Of a stretch of DNA of 64,000 bases, positions 52,420 to 61,427 are shown one piece after another. The position numbers were made by a program, and so were the translations under genes. The stretch's first letter is position 1, and each line of letters starts with the position of its first letter. The stretch covers positions 19,657 through 83,656 of the forward strand of contig JAUTCQ010000008.1 of NCBI GenBank assembly GCA_030673845.1. Reading direction: 5' to 3'. Source of the stretch: Verrucomicrobiota bacterium JB022 (GTDB lineage: Bacteria > Verrucomicrobiota > Verrucomicrobiia > Opitutales > Oceanipulchritudinaceae). The notes beneath the pieces were generated by a model, which searched no databases, was not told where the DNA came from, and saw nothing but the letters and a program-made list of their open reading frames with translations.

Positions 52420-53970
52420 ATGGCAGAACAACTGCGACACCCGTTTCTCCAAGGTCTTAGCAAGCATCGCGGCGCTCAACCGACCATCCTCGTTATTTTC
52501 GGGGCGTCGGGCGACCTCACCTCGCGCAAGCTGGTCCCTGCGATCTATAACCTGGCGCTGGACAACCTCCTGCCCTCCGACTTTTACCTGATCGGCTACG
52601 GCCGAAAACCGATTCCCGACGAGGAATTTCAGGCCCAGTCGCGCGAGGCCATCGGGGAGTTTTCCCGACGCACGCTCGACAACGAAGTCTGGAGCAGCAT
52701 CGAGAAGCACTTCTCCTACCACGCCGGCGGCTACGACGACCCCGAAGCTTTCCACGCCCTCGCCCGCAAGATCGGCGAGATCGAGAAGCAGGCGGGCCGC
52801 GAGATGCAGCTCGTGTTTTACATCTCCACGCCGCCCACCGTTTTCGAAAACATTATCGAAAACCTCGGTGCCAGCGGTTTGGCCAAGCACCGTGCGCAAG
52901 GTCAACTGGCCGCAAAGGTGATCATCGAAAAGCCCTTCGGCCGAGACCTCGATTCGGCCCGCGAGCTGAACCGCGTGATCCGTCGCAATTTCGAAGAGCG
53001 CCAAGTCTACCGGATCGATCACTACCTCGGTAAGGAGACCGTCCAGAACCTGCTGGTCGCGCGCTTTGCCAACGCCATTTTCGAGCCCATCTGGAACCGC
53101 CAGTACGTCGACTGCGTGCAGATCACGGTGGCGGAGTCGGTCGGTGTCGGCTCGCGCGGCGGCTACTACGACGAAAGCGGCGCGCTGCGAGACATGATCC
53201 AGAACCACACCATGCAGCTCCTCGCGCTCATTGCGATGGAGCCGCCGGTGTCCCTCGCCCCGGAGGCCATCCGCGACGAGAAGGTGAAGGTGCTCAAGGC
53301 CATCCAGCCGCTCGACCTCGACGACCATGAAGACCCGGACGCCGTGCGCGCGCGCTACACCGCCGGCCTCATGAGCGGCAAGCCCGTGCCCGGCTACATG
53401 GAGGAGGCCAACATCCCGCAAAACTCCAGCACGGAGACCTACGCGGGCATCCGCCTCAAGATCAACAACTGGCGCTGGCAAGGCGTGCCCTTCTACATGC
53501 GCAGCGGCAAGCGCCTCGCGCGCCGCGTGAGTGAGATCGCCATCCAGTTCAAGCAACCGCCGGGCATCCTCTTCAGCGGCAACCGCAATTTCGACCTCGC
53601 GCAAAACACCCTCGTCATCCAGGTGCAGCCCGACGAAGGCATGACGCTGCTGACGAATTCCAAGATCCCTGGCCTCGAAACCCGCACCCAGCCGGTGAAG
53701 ATGCACTTCCGCTACTCCACCACCTTCGGCTCCAACACGCCGGAGGCCTACGAGCGCCTCATCCTCGACGCCATGGTGGGCGACAGCACGCTCTTCATCC
53801 GCGGTGACGAGACGGAGGCCAGTTGGGAGCTCTTCACCCCCGTGCTTGAGCACTGGCGCGACTGCGGGAGCAACGGCCTGCGCGAATACACCGCCGGCTC
53901 CTGGGGCCCCCTCGAAGCCGAGCGCCTGCTCTGGCGTCACCACCACCAGTGGCGTCGCCCCGGCGTGTGA
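52420..53970 (+). CDS. zwf: Glucose-6-phosphate 1-dehydrogenase
   Basis: This 516-residue enzyme oxidises glucose 6-phosphate to 6-phosphogluconolactone with NADP. It has the cofactor motif IFGASGDLTSRKLVPAI, the catalytic-site motif RIDHYLGKETVQNLL and the KPVPGYMEEANIPQNSSTETY region. The chosen ATG begins MAEQLRHPFLQG. It heads an oxidative pentose phosphate group: a small exported protein, an OpcA-like protein and pgl follow on the same strand with small gaps. Confidence 0.96.
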   Translation: MAEQLRHPFLQGLSKHRGAQPTILVIFGASGDLTSRKLVPAIYNLALDNLLPSDFYLIGYGRKPIPDEEFQAQSREAIGEFSRRTLDNEVWSSIEKHFSYHAGGYDDPEAFHALARKIGEIEKQAGREMQLVFYISTPPTVFENIIENLGASGLAKHRAQGQLAAKVIIEKPFGRDLDSARELNRVIRRNFEERQVYRIDHYLGKETVQNLLVARFANAIFEPIWNRQYVDCVQITVAESVGVGSRGGYYDESGALRDMIQNHTMQLLALIAMEPPVSLAPEAIRDEKVKVLKAIQPLDLDDHEDPDAVRARYTAGLMSGKPVPGYMEEANIPQNSSTETYAGIRLKINNWRWQGVPFYMRSGKRLARRVSEIAIQFKQPPGILFSGNRNFDLAQNTLVIQVQPDEGMTLLTNSKIPGLETRTQPVKMHFRYSTTFGSNTPEAYERLILDAMVGDSTLFIRGDETEASWELFTPVLEHWRDCGSNGLREYTAGSWGPLEAERLLWRHHHQWRRPGV

Positions 53971-53983
53971 TCCACGCCCCCGT

Positions 53984-54472
53984 ATGCCGATGAACACCGA
54001 CCGCAGCCCACAGTCACCCAGGCGCCTCCGGGCGGCTGGTGCCCTCATGGCTGCGGTTTGCCTCCTGGCTCCACTTGCGCACGCTCAGGACGCAGAGCCG
54101 GCCCCGGTCGCGCCCTGGACGGACGCCCAGCGGGCCAGAATCGAGGCCTATCGGCAGAAACTTCAGCGCTCGGTCGACGAAGTCTACACCGAGCAGCGCC
54201 AGAACCTCGACCAGGCTCGCGCCTGGCTGGAGGAAGAGATCGAAAAACAGGGCGACTGGGAATACCAGGTGGTCGACGTTTCCCAAAAGGACGAAGCCCA
54301 GCTTCCCGCCCGGTTGAATGAAGCCGGGGCCGAGGGCTGGGAATGCTTTCAGGTGGTGCCCACCAAGACCGGCTGGAAGCTCTTTTGCAAACGCCCGACC
54401 CCCACCTCGCTCGACCAGATCCCCACCGAGGAGCTCATGCGCCTGCTGCCGCTGCTCCTGATGAACCAATAG
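53984..54472 (+). CDS. Exported DUF4177-like small protein in the zwf cluster
   Basis: This 162-residue protein has a signal peptide (LRAAGALMAAVCLLAPLAHAQDA, cleavage after AHA), a helical middle (ARIEAYRQKLQRSVDEVY) and a C-terminal domain similar to DUF4177: WEYQVVDVSQKDEAQLPARL, then EAGAEGWECFQVVPTKTGWKLFCKRP. It starts 13 bases after the zwf stop (a second ATG is six bases further) and ends 8 bases before the OpcA-like gene. A periplasmic protein inside a carbon-metabolism operon is unusual; the link to G6PDH may be only co-expression. Confidence 0.7.
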   Translation: MPMNTDRSPQSPRRLRAAGALMAAVCLLAPLAHAQDAEPAPVAPWTDAQRARIEAYRQKLQRSVDEVYTEQRQNLDQARAWLEEEIEKQGDWEYQVVDVSQKDEAQLPARLNEAGAEGWECFQVVPTKTGWKLFCKRPTPTSLDQIPTEELMRLLPLLLMNQ

Positions 54473-54480
54473 CCTTTGCC

Positions 54481-55470
54481 ATGCCGCAACTGATTGACAG
54501 CTTACCCGGGATCCCCCTCCCGATCAGTGACGTGAACCGGACGCTGCGCCACATGTGGGACGCGGAATCGACCTCGCCCGACGGCGGCGGCGAGCCCCAC
54601 GCCATGCAGCTCAACCTCGTGCTCCACTTCGGCCCCGATACGACCGAGGAGGAGGGCTCGCGCTGTTTCGAAGCCGCGATCCACTTTGCCCAGCGCTACC
54701 CCTGCCGCGTCATCGTGCTCTGCCCCGATACCGAAGAGGGGGAGGAGATGCGCGCCAAGCTCTTCAGCCAGTGCTACCTGGGGCCCAACCTGCGCGACAT
54801 GTGCTGCTGCGAGGCCATCATCGTCAGCCAGCGCTACACGCACGATGCCTCGCTCGAAAACCAGGTGTCGCTCTGGATCGAAAGCGATCTGCCGGTCTAC
54901 CACTGGCTGCACCGCGTGCCGGTCGACCGCCTCGTCAAAGGGCCTTACATGGGCTTCCTCAAGCGCAGCACCCGCATCTTTTTCGACCGGCAGGTGGAGG
55001 GCGATGCCTACCGGGGCGTGGCCTGGCCCGACGCGCGCCGCCTGCGCGACCTCGCCTTTGCCCGCTCGCTGCCCATGCGCCAGAACTTCGGCCAGTTCCT
55101 CAGCGGCTTCCCGCTGGAGGCCCTCACGTCGAATTTCGAAGGCGGCATCGTTCGCACCGATGCTGCCCGCCGGGGTGCCGCCGAAGGCCTCGCCAGCTGG
55201 ATGGGAGCCTGCCTCACCGAAGCTTTCGCCCGCCAGGGCATCGAGCGCAAGGTGGAGATCCCTGTCGAGATGATGGGCGACGCACAAGGGCCGGACATCG
55301 AAGCCGTCTGGAACTACAGCGACCGCCACCGCTACCTGAAGTGGAACCTCGACCTCGACTCCCGCACCGGCCACGTCGACTGCAACTTCGGCAGCGGCAA
55401 GATCGCCCAGGCCTTCCACCTGGAGCTGCTCGAAACGTCCGGCGAGCTGAGCGAAGCCCTCTTTTTCTAG
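54481..55470 (+). CDS. opcA: Glucose-6-phosphate dehydrogenase assembly protein OpcA-like
   Basis: This 329-residue protein resembles the OpcA family, which activates G6PDH in cyanobacteria and actinobacteria. It has HAMQLNLVLHFGPDTTEEEG near the start, a cysteine-rich LRDMCCCEAIIVSQRYT, SDLPVYHWLHRVP and a C-terminal WNLDLDSRTGHVDCNFGSGK. Its position between zwf and pgl strongly supports this role. Sequence identity to well-known OpcA proteins is likely low, so the symbol rests partly on context. Confidence 0.8.
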   Translation: MPQLIDSLPGIPLPISDVNRTLRHMWDAESTSPDGGGEPHAMQLNLVLHFGPDTTEEEGSRCFEAAIHFAQRYPCRVIVLCPDTEEGEEMRAKLFSQCYLGPNLRDMCCCEAIIVSQRYTHDASLENQVSLWIESDLPVYHWLHRVPVDRLVKGPYMGFLKRSTRIFFDRQVEGDAYRGVAWPDARRLRDLAFARSLPMRQNFGQFLSGFPLEALTSNFEGGIVRTDAARRGAAEGLASWMGACLTEAFARQGIERKVEIPVEMMGDAQGPDIEAVWNYSDRHRYLKWNLDLDSRTGHVDCNFGSGKIAQAFHLELLETSGELSEALFF

Positions 55471-55527
55471 GGGCGGCGCGACCAGTTTTCCACTTGCCGT
55501 AACGGCAGATTCACACACCTTGACCGC

Positions 55528-56253
55528 ATGACCGAGCGCGATACAGCTTTGGGTTCGTTGATCATCGACGAGCAGAACGCCCTTTTTCAACGCCTGGCCG
55601 ACCAGATGGGACGCGTGGCCGAACAGGCGGAAGACCGTTGCGTGATCGCCCTCACCGGCGGCTCCACGCCCAAGAAGCACTACCAGTGGTTGGTGGCCAA
55701 CGGCGCCCTGCCCAAGGTCGCGCAGGAGAAGGCCTTCTGGACTACAAGCGATGAGCGTATGGTGCCGCTCAACGACGACGAGAGCAACTTCGGCAACGCC
55801 GACCGCATGCTGCTCCAGCCGCTCGAAATCCCGCAAAACCGCAAGTTCCCCTGGCCGGTGGAAGTCGACCCGCACTCGGCCGCGCTCGTCTACAACCGCA
55901 AGTTCAACGAGCGCTTCGGCGCCCAGCGCTGCTACGACCTCTGCGTGCTCGGCATGGGGGACGACGGCCACACGGCTTCGCTCTTCCCCAAGAGCCCCCT
56001 GCTTGGTGCGGGGGTGATGGACTTCTTTGCCTGTGTCGAAGTCCCCGGCAAGGGCTGGCGCCTCACCATTACCGAAGCGGGCCTCGACGCCTGCGGGGCG
56101 ATCACGGTCATCGTCACCGGGGCCAACAAGGCCGAGCGCGTTAAAGCCGTCTTCAACGAAGCCGTAGGCACCTATCCCATCCAGATCCTGGAGCAATTCG
56201 CCTCCCGGGTCACCTGGCTGATGGATCCGGATGCGGCCGCGCTGATCCAGTAG
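55528..56253 (+). CDS. pgl: 6-phosphogluconolactonase
   Basis: This 241-residue protein of the DevB/NagB fold shows LTGGSTPKKHYQWL, TTSDERMVPLNDDESNFGNA and the signature LGMGDDGHTASLFPKSP. It hydrolyses 6-phosphogluconolactone to 6-phosphogluconate after G6PDH. It lies 57 bases after the OpcA-like gene and ends at a terminator, closing the zwf cluster. No gnd gene is nearby. Confidence 0.93.
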   Translation: MTERDTALGSLIIDEQNALFQRLADQMGRVAEQAEDRCVIALTGGSTPKKHYQWLVANGALPKVAQEKAFWTTSDERMVPLNDDESNFGNADRMLLQPLEIPQNRKFPWPVEVDPHSAALVYNRKFNERFGAQRCYDLCVLGMGDDGHTASLFPKSPLLGAGVMDFFACVEVPGKGWRLTITEAGLDACGAITVIVTGANKAERVKAVFNEAVGTYPIQILEQFASRVTWLMDPDAAALIQ

Positions 56254-56262
56254 CCTCTTTCC

Positions 56263-56290
56263 AAGCCCCGACCTGCCTCGGGGCTTTTTT
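56263..56290 (+). terminator. Rho-independent terminator of the zwf-pgl operon
   Basis: AAGCCCCGA and TCGGGGCTT form a perfect 9-bp stem around CCTGCC and are followed by TTTT, 10 bases after the pgl stop and 9 bases before the next gene's start. Confidence 0.9.
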
Positions 56291-56298
56291 GCGCCCTT

Positions 56299-57180
56299 AT
56301 GCCTGCCACCATTCTCAATGTCGGCTCCCTCAACGTGGACTACGTCTACGCGATGCCGCACTTTGTCCGCGCGGGCGAGACGCTGGCCTCTACCGAACTG
56401 GAGCGGCACGCCGGCGGCAAAGGCCTCAACCAGTCCATCGCGCTGGCACGGGCGGGGGCTGCGGTCCGCCACCTCGGTGCGATCGGGCCCGACGGCCTCT
56501 TTTTGCGCGACTTGCTGGCCGAAGCCGGGGCCGACATCTCCGCCGTGCACGAACTGGAGAGCCCGAGCGGCCACGCCATCATCCAGATCGAGCCCTCCGG
56601 CCAAAACGCAATTCTGCTCTATGGCGGGGCCAATCAGGCGCTCTCATCTGCGTGGCTCGATGCTGAGCTGGCGCGCTTGAGCACCGGCAGCTTTGTGCTC
56701 ACCCAAAACGAGACCAACCTCACTGCGCAGGCGCTGCGCGAGGCCCGCGAGAGAGGAGCGGTCGTCGTCTGGAACCCGGCCCCGATCACGCCCGATTGCG
56801 AGAGCGTCGACCTTCGCTGGCTCGATTACCTCGTCGTGAACGAAGGCGAGGCCGAAGCCCTCAGCGACACCGCCGGCGGCCCCGGGCAGGCGCTTGCCGC
56901 GCTCTGCCAGCGCGCGCCGCATCTGCAGGTGGTCGTGACCCTGGGCGGCCAAGGCGTCGTCACGGCCGGGCCGCAAGGGCGCTATCGCTTTCCCGCCGCG
57001 CCGGTTGCGCGGGTAGTCGACACCACGGCTGCGGGCGATACCTTCATCGGTTACCTCGTCGCTTCCCTCGCCCGTCAGGATCCTCTGCCCACTGCCCTCC
57101 AACTCGCCACCCGCGCAGCGGCCTGGAGTGTGCAGCGCAAAGGTGCCGCCCCCTCCATCCCGCATCTCGCGGAGTTGTAG
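56299..57180 (+). CDS. PfkB family ribokinase-like sugar kinase
   Basis: This 293-residue kinase shows the ribokinase fold signatures: NVGSLNVDYVYAMPHFVRAGETL and HAGGKGLNQSIALARAGA at the start, VVTLGGQGVVTAGPQG, and the catalytic DTTAAGDTFIGYL near the end. This is the ribokinase branch of PfkB kinases, but the sugar (ribose or another) is not certain. The gene begins just past the zwf-operon terminator, so it probably depends on readthrough or a promoter within the terminator region. Confidence 0.9.
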   Translation: MPATILNVGSLNVDYVYAMPHFVRAGETLASTELERHAGGKGLNQSIALARAGAAVRHLGAIGPDGLFLRDLLAEAGADISAVHELESPSGHAIIQIEPSGQNAILLYGGANQALSSAWLDAELARLSTGSFVLTQNETNLTAQALREARERGAVVVWNPAPITPDCESVDLRWLDYLVVNEGEAEALSDTAGGPGQALAALCQRAPHLQVVVTLGGQGVVTAGPQGRYRFPAAPVARVVDTTAAGDTFIGYLVASLARQDPLPTALQLATRAAAWSVQRKGAAPSIPHLAEL

Positions 57181-57253
57181 AATATTCCTTTGTGGCTTTG
57201 TGATCTTGGTGAGAGCACCGGTCCGGCGTCGGGTGTCTCTCAGCTCCTCCTTT

Positions 57254-57289
57254 AAAAAAGAAAAGCGCCGGAGGTGACCCATCCGGCGC
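57254..57289 (-). terminator. Rho-independent terminator of the minus-strand PfkB gene
   Basis: On the minus strand GCGCCGGA and TCCGGCGC form an 8-bp perfect stem followed by TTTTCTTTTTT, 24 bases after the stop codon. Confidence 0.9.
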
Positions 57290-57313
57290 GGCAGTAAAAT
57301 CCCTGTTGCGTGC

Positions 57314-58426
57314 CTATGACCAGCTTTCGATGAAGCGTGCGGTGTCGTAGAGCGAAGGGCTTTTGGCGGTGCGCACGTATTGGCCGCTGGTGGCGACGGC
57401 GACGGTGAGGCAGGCGGGCGTGCTCAGGCCGATGACCTGGGCGGTGGCAAAGCCCGCGTTGAAGTGGTCGCCTGCGCCGGTGCTGATCAGCGGCTTGGCG
57501 CAGAGGGGGCCTTGGACCCACCACGAGCCCTCCTTGGTCGAAGCGGCCGCCCCGTGGCGCGGGTGGACGACGACGCAGGTAAGGTCGAGCGCCTCGCGGA
57601 TGCGTTCGGCCATCAGGCGAATCTCTTCCGGGCTGCTGCTGTCTTCGGTCAGGTTCAGCACACGGCTCACCTGGCGCGCTTCGGCGAGGTTAAGGCCCAG
57701 CGTCACGCTGCCAAAGCTGCAGAAGCGCGCGATGGTCTTGAGCACGGCCAGCAGGTCGCTTTGGGAGCGCTTGGCCGGGTCGGCGAGATCGAAGAAGAAA
57801 CAGCGTCCGTTTTCCTTGGGCCCGAGGTTAGGCAACACCTTCGTCAACAGGTCGTTGAAGAGGGTGGTCATGTTCGGGATCATCGTCCAGTTGACGAGCC
57901 CGATCAGGTCGGCGCGGCTGATCATGTCGAAGAACACGCCTTCGCCGATGGAATCGACGATGCGGTCGTACGTCACGTCGTCTAGCGGGGCGGTGACGCC
58001 CAGCATGATCTTGCCGTCGTCAAACTCCAGCGCGTGGGTGATGCCGGGGTTGCAAATGCTCACCACCTTGCACTTTTGCGCAAAGTCGGCAAAAACAGGG
58101 TCGATCGGTTGGCCGAGGGCACCCACGTAGGTCGTGTCGATGCCAGCGGCACGCACGGCGTTGCCCATGATGGGGCCATTGCCGCCCAGCTTTTCCATCT
58201 CGGGGTAGAGCTCGATGTTGGCGCTCTCGCCCGCAGCCGCGTTGATGCGGTTGCCGAACTGCGTGATCTCGCTCATCGCCTCGAACGCCCGGCCTTGCCC
58301 TTGGCGGCTGTTGACCACTTTCATGATCTTGTCGACGAAGCCGTCGAAGCCGAGTAGGGCATGTTTCTCAGCCGCACGGCTGGTTTTTGCGGATAATTCC
58401 TCAAGAGTCCGAGCTTTGTATTCCAT
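57314..58426 (-). CDS. PfkB family carbohydrate kinase
   Basis: This 370-residue kinase has FDGFVDKIMKVVNSRQG near the start, KLGGNGPIMGNAVRAAG for substrate binding, and the anion-hole/catalytic STGAGDHFNAGFAT near the C-terminus, typical of PfkB kinases. It is longer than ribokinase and forms a subgroup common in Verrucomicrobia and Bacteroidetes, whose substrates are not defined. It has its own terminator and is divergent from the TolQ gene. Start at 58426 gives the MEYKARTLEEL N-terminus. Confidence 0.88.
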   Translation of the reverse strand: MEYKARTLEELSAKTSRAAEKHALLGFDGFVDKIMKVVNSRQGQGRAFEAMSEITQFGNRINAAAGESANIELYPEMEKLGGNGPIMGNAVRAAGIDTTYVGALGQPIDPVFADFAQKCKVVSICNPGITHALEFDDGKIMLGVTAPLDDVTYDRIVDSIGEGVFFDMISRADLIGLVNWTMIPNMTTLFNDLLTKVLPNLGPKENGRCFFFDLADPAKRSQSDLLAVLKTIARFCSFGSVTLGLNLAEARQVSRVLNLTEDSSSPEEIRLMAERIREALDLTCVVVHPRHGAAASTKEGSWWVQGPLCAKPLISTGAGDHFNAGFATAQVIGLSTPACLTVAVATSGQYVRTAKSPSLYDTARFIESWS

Positions 58427-58569
58427 GGGGTTTGCGGTAGTAGTAAGGGGATGAGTGTAAATAGTGCTACTTTTGTTGAAGCCGCACGGTATGAAGTCCA
58501 GCAAAATGCCCAATGTCCAATTTTTTTGAATTGGAAGGGATTATCCGGGGTCTATCGTAGTAACCTCGC

Positions 58570-59310
58570 ATGAGTGGGATGTCTCACAGCCTATTATCGA
58601 ACATGATTCCACCGCTGGCCAACATTGTCGCCTATTTCCTCGATTCCAATTTCGCCGGTCAGCTGATCGTCGTCGTGCTGCTGGCGTGCAGCCTGTACGC
58701 CTGGCAGCTTATGGTGGGGAAGTATATGGACCTCAAGCGCATCCGCATCGCCAACCGCGCCTTCGTCAAGCGCCTGGAGCAGAGCCGCACGCTCTTGCGG
58801 ATCGACCCCAACCTCGACGGCGCGAAGGGCCCCTTTGCCGATGTCACGCGCTCGGGCCTGCAAGCCTTCCACCGTGCGCCCAACGAGCGCCATGCGATCG
58901 AGCATATGGAAAATGCGCTCAGCCGCGAAGTTTCGCGCGGCAGCAGCCGGTATGAGGAAAAGATGGTCATGCTCAGCACCGTCGTCTCCGGCGCGCCCTT
59001 TCTGGGCCTGCTCGGCACGGTGTGGGGCGTGATGGACGCCTTTGGCTCGATCTCCAACGCCGATTCTGCGGCCAGCATTTCCTCGCTCGCCCCCGGCGTC
59101 TCCGGCGCGCTGCTCACGACCGTGGCCGGCCTGCTCGTGGCCATCCCCGCCGTGTTTGGCTACAACTACCTGCTCATGCAGGTGAAGCGGGCGATCCTCG
59201 ATCTCGAAACCTACGCCAGCAATCTCGCCGACCGCATCGAGCTGGAAGCCGCCGACCTCGGCGAAGCCGGCGAAAGCGTGTCGACCCTTCGCCGCGCGAG
59301 CAACGATTAG
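58570..59310 (+). CDS. tolQ: TolQ/ExbB/MotA family proton channel protein
   Basis: This 246-residue membrane protein has an N-terminal helix (GQLIVVVLLACSLYAWQLMVG), a cytoplasmic loop, and two further helices, FLGLLGTVWGVMDAFGSI and ALLTTVAGLLVAIPAVFGYNYLL, the characteristic TolQ/ExbB pair. With TolR and a TonB/TolA-type protein it converts proton motive force into mechanical energy at the outer membrane. The three genes are separated by only six bases each. TolQ versus ExbB cannot be decided from the sequence. Confidence 0.88.
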   Translation: MSGMSHSLLSNMIPPLANIVAYFLDSNFAGQLIVVVLLACSLYAWQLMVGKYMDLKRIRIANRAFVKRLEQSRTLLRIDPNLDGAKGPFADVTRSGLQAFHRAPNERHAIEHMENALSREVSRGSSRYEEKMVMLSTVVSGAPFLGLLGTVWGVMDAFGSISNADSAASISSLAPGVSGALLTTVAGLLVAIPAVFGYNYLLMQVKRAILDLETYASNLADRIELEAADLGEAGESVSTLRRASND

Positions 59311-59316
59311 ACGCCC

Positions 59317-59736
59317 ATGGCCCGCACCTTTACCCGCAAAGAGCGCCTCAGCGCGATGTCGGAGCTGAATGTGACGCCGTTGATCGACCTCGCGTTCTCG
59401 CTCCTCATCATCTTCATGATCACCGCCCCCCTGCTGGAGCAGTCGATCGACATCAACCTGCCCAAGGACACGCCCCGTCAAAGCCCGCCCCGCAGCCAGG
59501 TGCAGCTGGAGGTCATCAGCATCGACGCGGGCGGCCAGATCTTTTGGGGGCAGGAAGCCGTGGACGAAGAACGCCTGCAGGAGGTGCTCTCGCTCTTGGC
59601 CCTCGAAGACGAGCCGCCGGTGATTCAGATCAAGGCCGACGAAAGCCTGCCGTATCAGAAGATCATCGACGTGCTCGGCAAGGTGAAAGGCCACGGCCTG
59701 AACAAGATCAGCCTCACTACGACTCCCGGTCGCTAA
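59317..59736 (+). CDS. ExbD/TolR family biopolymer transport protein
   Basis: This 139-residue protein has a short cytoplasmic start, one transmembrane helix with the essential aspartate (MSELNVTPLIDLAFSLLIIF) and a periplasmic domain (VQLEVISIDAGGQIFWGQ and IQIKADESLPYQKIIDVLG) typical of ExbD/TolR. It is the proton-driven partner of the preceding TolQ-like protein and is directly followed by the TonB/TolA-like gene. Confidence 0.93.
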   Translation: MARTFTRKERLSAMSELNVTPLIDLAFSLLIIFMITAPLLEQSIDINLPKDTPRQSPPRSQVQLEVISIDAGGQIFWGQEAVDEERLQEVLSLLALEDEPPVIQIKADESLPYQKIIDVLGKVKGHGLNKISLTTTPGR

Positions 59737-59742
59737 CTTTCC

Positions 59743-60600
59743 ATGTCTTCGCCCGACGAAAAACGCGCCCTCACGATCTCCGGCACCCTTCACGTGGTCG
59801 GGGTAGTGCTGCTGTTGGTGGCCAGTTTCGTTTCTGGCTGGCGCGCACCGGCGGAGGAACTGGAGTTTGAGTTGATCGACGAGGCCGATCTGATGGCGAT
59901 GGAAAGCCAGCAGGCGACGCAGGCCCCCGCTCCCGCCCAGGCAGAGCCTGCGCCGCAGGACGACTTTGTGCCGCTCGAGCGCATGCAGCTTGCCGATTTG
60001 CCGCAGGTCCAGCCGGTAGAACTGCCGCCACTGCCCGCGCCCGAGCCGGAACCGGAACCTGAACCCGAGCCGACGCCCGCTCCGAAGCCGGAGCCCAAGC
60101 CCAAGCCGGTCGAGACGAAACCGGCTCCGAAACCCGAGCCGAAGCCGGAGCCCCAGAAGGTGAGCTTCGACCAGTTTCGCCGCACGAATCCGATCAAGGA
60201 GCAGCCGAGCCGCCCGGCGCCGCAGCCTAAGCCCGTCAGCGCTCCCCGTCTGCAAACAGGGAACATCGCGCAGCGCCTCAACAGCTCGGTCGGCAGCATC
60301 AATATCAACATGCCCGCCTCGACCAGCGGTGCGACTCAGGCGGCCGTAAAGTCCTACGCTCAGGTGGTGCGCGAGCGCCTGCAGGCCGCCTTCCAGGCCG
60401 TCGGCACCAGCGGGCTCGAAGCCCAGGCCACTTTCACCGTTACCTCTGGCGGGCAATTCACCGGCGTGCGCATCTCGCGCAGCAGCGGTAACTCGGCCTT
60501 CGACGGTGCGGTGCTCGACGCCTTCCGCCGCGCCCGTTCGCCCGGCCCGCCCCCCGACGGCCAATCGCACACCTGGCAGCTCACATTTACGGCGGAGTAG
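59743..60600 (+). CDS. TonB/TolA-type energy transducer
   Basis: This 285-residue protein has one N-terminal membrane helix (LHVVGVVLLLVASFVSGW) and a long Pro-Glu-Lys repeat linker (EPEPEPEPEPTPAPKPEPK). A C-terminal TonB-type domain follows, containing YAQVVRERLQAAFQAVG and a VTSGGQFTGVRISRSSG signature. It would span the periplasm and couple the TolQ/TolR motor to outer-membrane partners. No pal or tolB gene follows, so it may serve transport rather than the Pal complex. Confidence 0.88.
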   Translation: MSSPDEKRALTISGTLHVVGVVLLLVASFVSGWRAPAEELEFELIDEADLMAMESQQATQAPAPAQAEPAPQDDFVPLERMQLADLPQVQPVELPPLPAPEPEPEPEPEPTPAPKPEPKPKPVETKPAPKPEPKPEPQKVSFDQFRRTNPIKEQPSRPAPQPKPVSAPRLQTGNIAQRLNSSVGSININMPASTSGATQAAVKSYAQVVRERLQAAFQAVGTSGLEAQATFTVTSGGQFTGVRISRSSGNSAFDGAVLDAFRRARSPGPPPDGQSHTWQLTFTAE

Positions 60601-60676
60601 TGGGAATTTTGCTGCGATTTTGGCTATCGCTCCGTTTTTGATTGTGCAGCGGTAGGAGCCGTTTAGTCAGTTAGGA

Positions 60677-61258
60677 GTGAATCTTACACCCTATCTCTCG
60701 TGCGCCGCTCTGATCGCTTTGGGATCCAGCGTTTCCGCCAGCATCGCCTTCAGCATCGACGTGTTTACGGCTGACACGTTGACCATTACCTTGCAGGAAG
60801 GAAGCACCCTGTCTGGCGACGCGCCCAACACAAATGGAGTCCACCTGTTTTTGCGCACCGCAGCGGCTGAGCAGGAAAACTGGCTGCTTCAGAGCATCCC
60901 GGATTTTGATGTGTCGACTACGTCGGGTCAAATCGGGACCAGCGACGATCTCCTGGTAACTTCGATTCTGCACATGAATACCATCATGTTCATTTTCCCG
61001 ACGATGCAAGTCGGCGACGCCGTCAGTGCCGGAGGCTATACGGCTACGTTCACCGGCACCAATCTGTTCGACCCCACTGCGATTAGTGAATTCGAACTCG
61101 TCTGGGGCGGCTTCACGGATGACCTCAGTGGGGGTACCTTCCAGTCGGCAAGCAGTGCCGTTCCCGCTCCTGCGGTGCCCGAGCCCTCGACCTACGCGGC
61201 GATCGCCGGTGCAGTTGTGTTGGCCGGAGTCTTCTGTGCCCGCCGTAGGCGCGCGTAG
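60677..61258 (+). CDS. PEP-CTERM sorted exported protein
   Basis: This 193-residue protein starts at a GTG; an in-frame stop lies just upstream and no ATG fits. The N-terminus is a signal peptide (LSCAALIALGSSVSAS). The mature part is a Thr/Ser/Gly-rich beta-type domain and the C-terminus carries VPEPSTYAAIAGAVVLAGVF and an RRRRA basic tail. The recognition motif is almost the same as that of the PEP-CTERM gene at 37.9 kb, so both are probably processed by the same sortase. It has its own terminator. Confidence 0.88.
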   Translation: MNLTPYLSCAALIALGSSVSASIAFSIDVFTADTLTITLQEGSTLSGDAPNTNGVHLFLRTAAAEQENWLLQSIPDFDVSTTSGQIGTSDDLLVTSILHMNTIMFIFPTMQVGDAVSAGGYTATFTGTNLFDPTAISEFELVWGGFTDDLSGGTFQSASSAVPAPAVPEPSTYAAIAGAVVLAGVFCARRRRA

Positions 61259-61287
61259 TGCAGCGATGTTTTTTGTCAGGACAAAGA

Positions 61288-61320
61288 AAGGCGCCTTCAT
61301 CCCCGAAGGCGCCTTCTTTT
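61288..61320 (+). terminator. Rho-independent terminator of the PEP-CTERM gene
   Basis: AAGGCGCCTTC and GAAGGCGCCTT form an 11-bp perfect stem with a 6-base loop, followed by CTTTT. It is also located between convergent genes. Confidence 0.9.
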
Positions 61321-61427
61321 ATCTTACTCCCCTATATGTTTGTATCTCTCTGATTGCATTCCGTTTGGAATTCGGAATGGCATTAGGTTTTCTATCCCCA
61401 ATTTCTATTTTTTCGTCTGTAACTACT

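Noticed and set aside
54502..56604. 700-codon minus-strand open frame across opcA-like, pgl and the ribokinase-like gene
   Set aside because: It crosses a terminator and three well-supported genes on the other strand; it is an antisense shadow.
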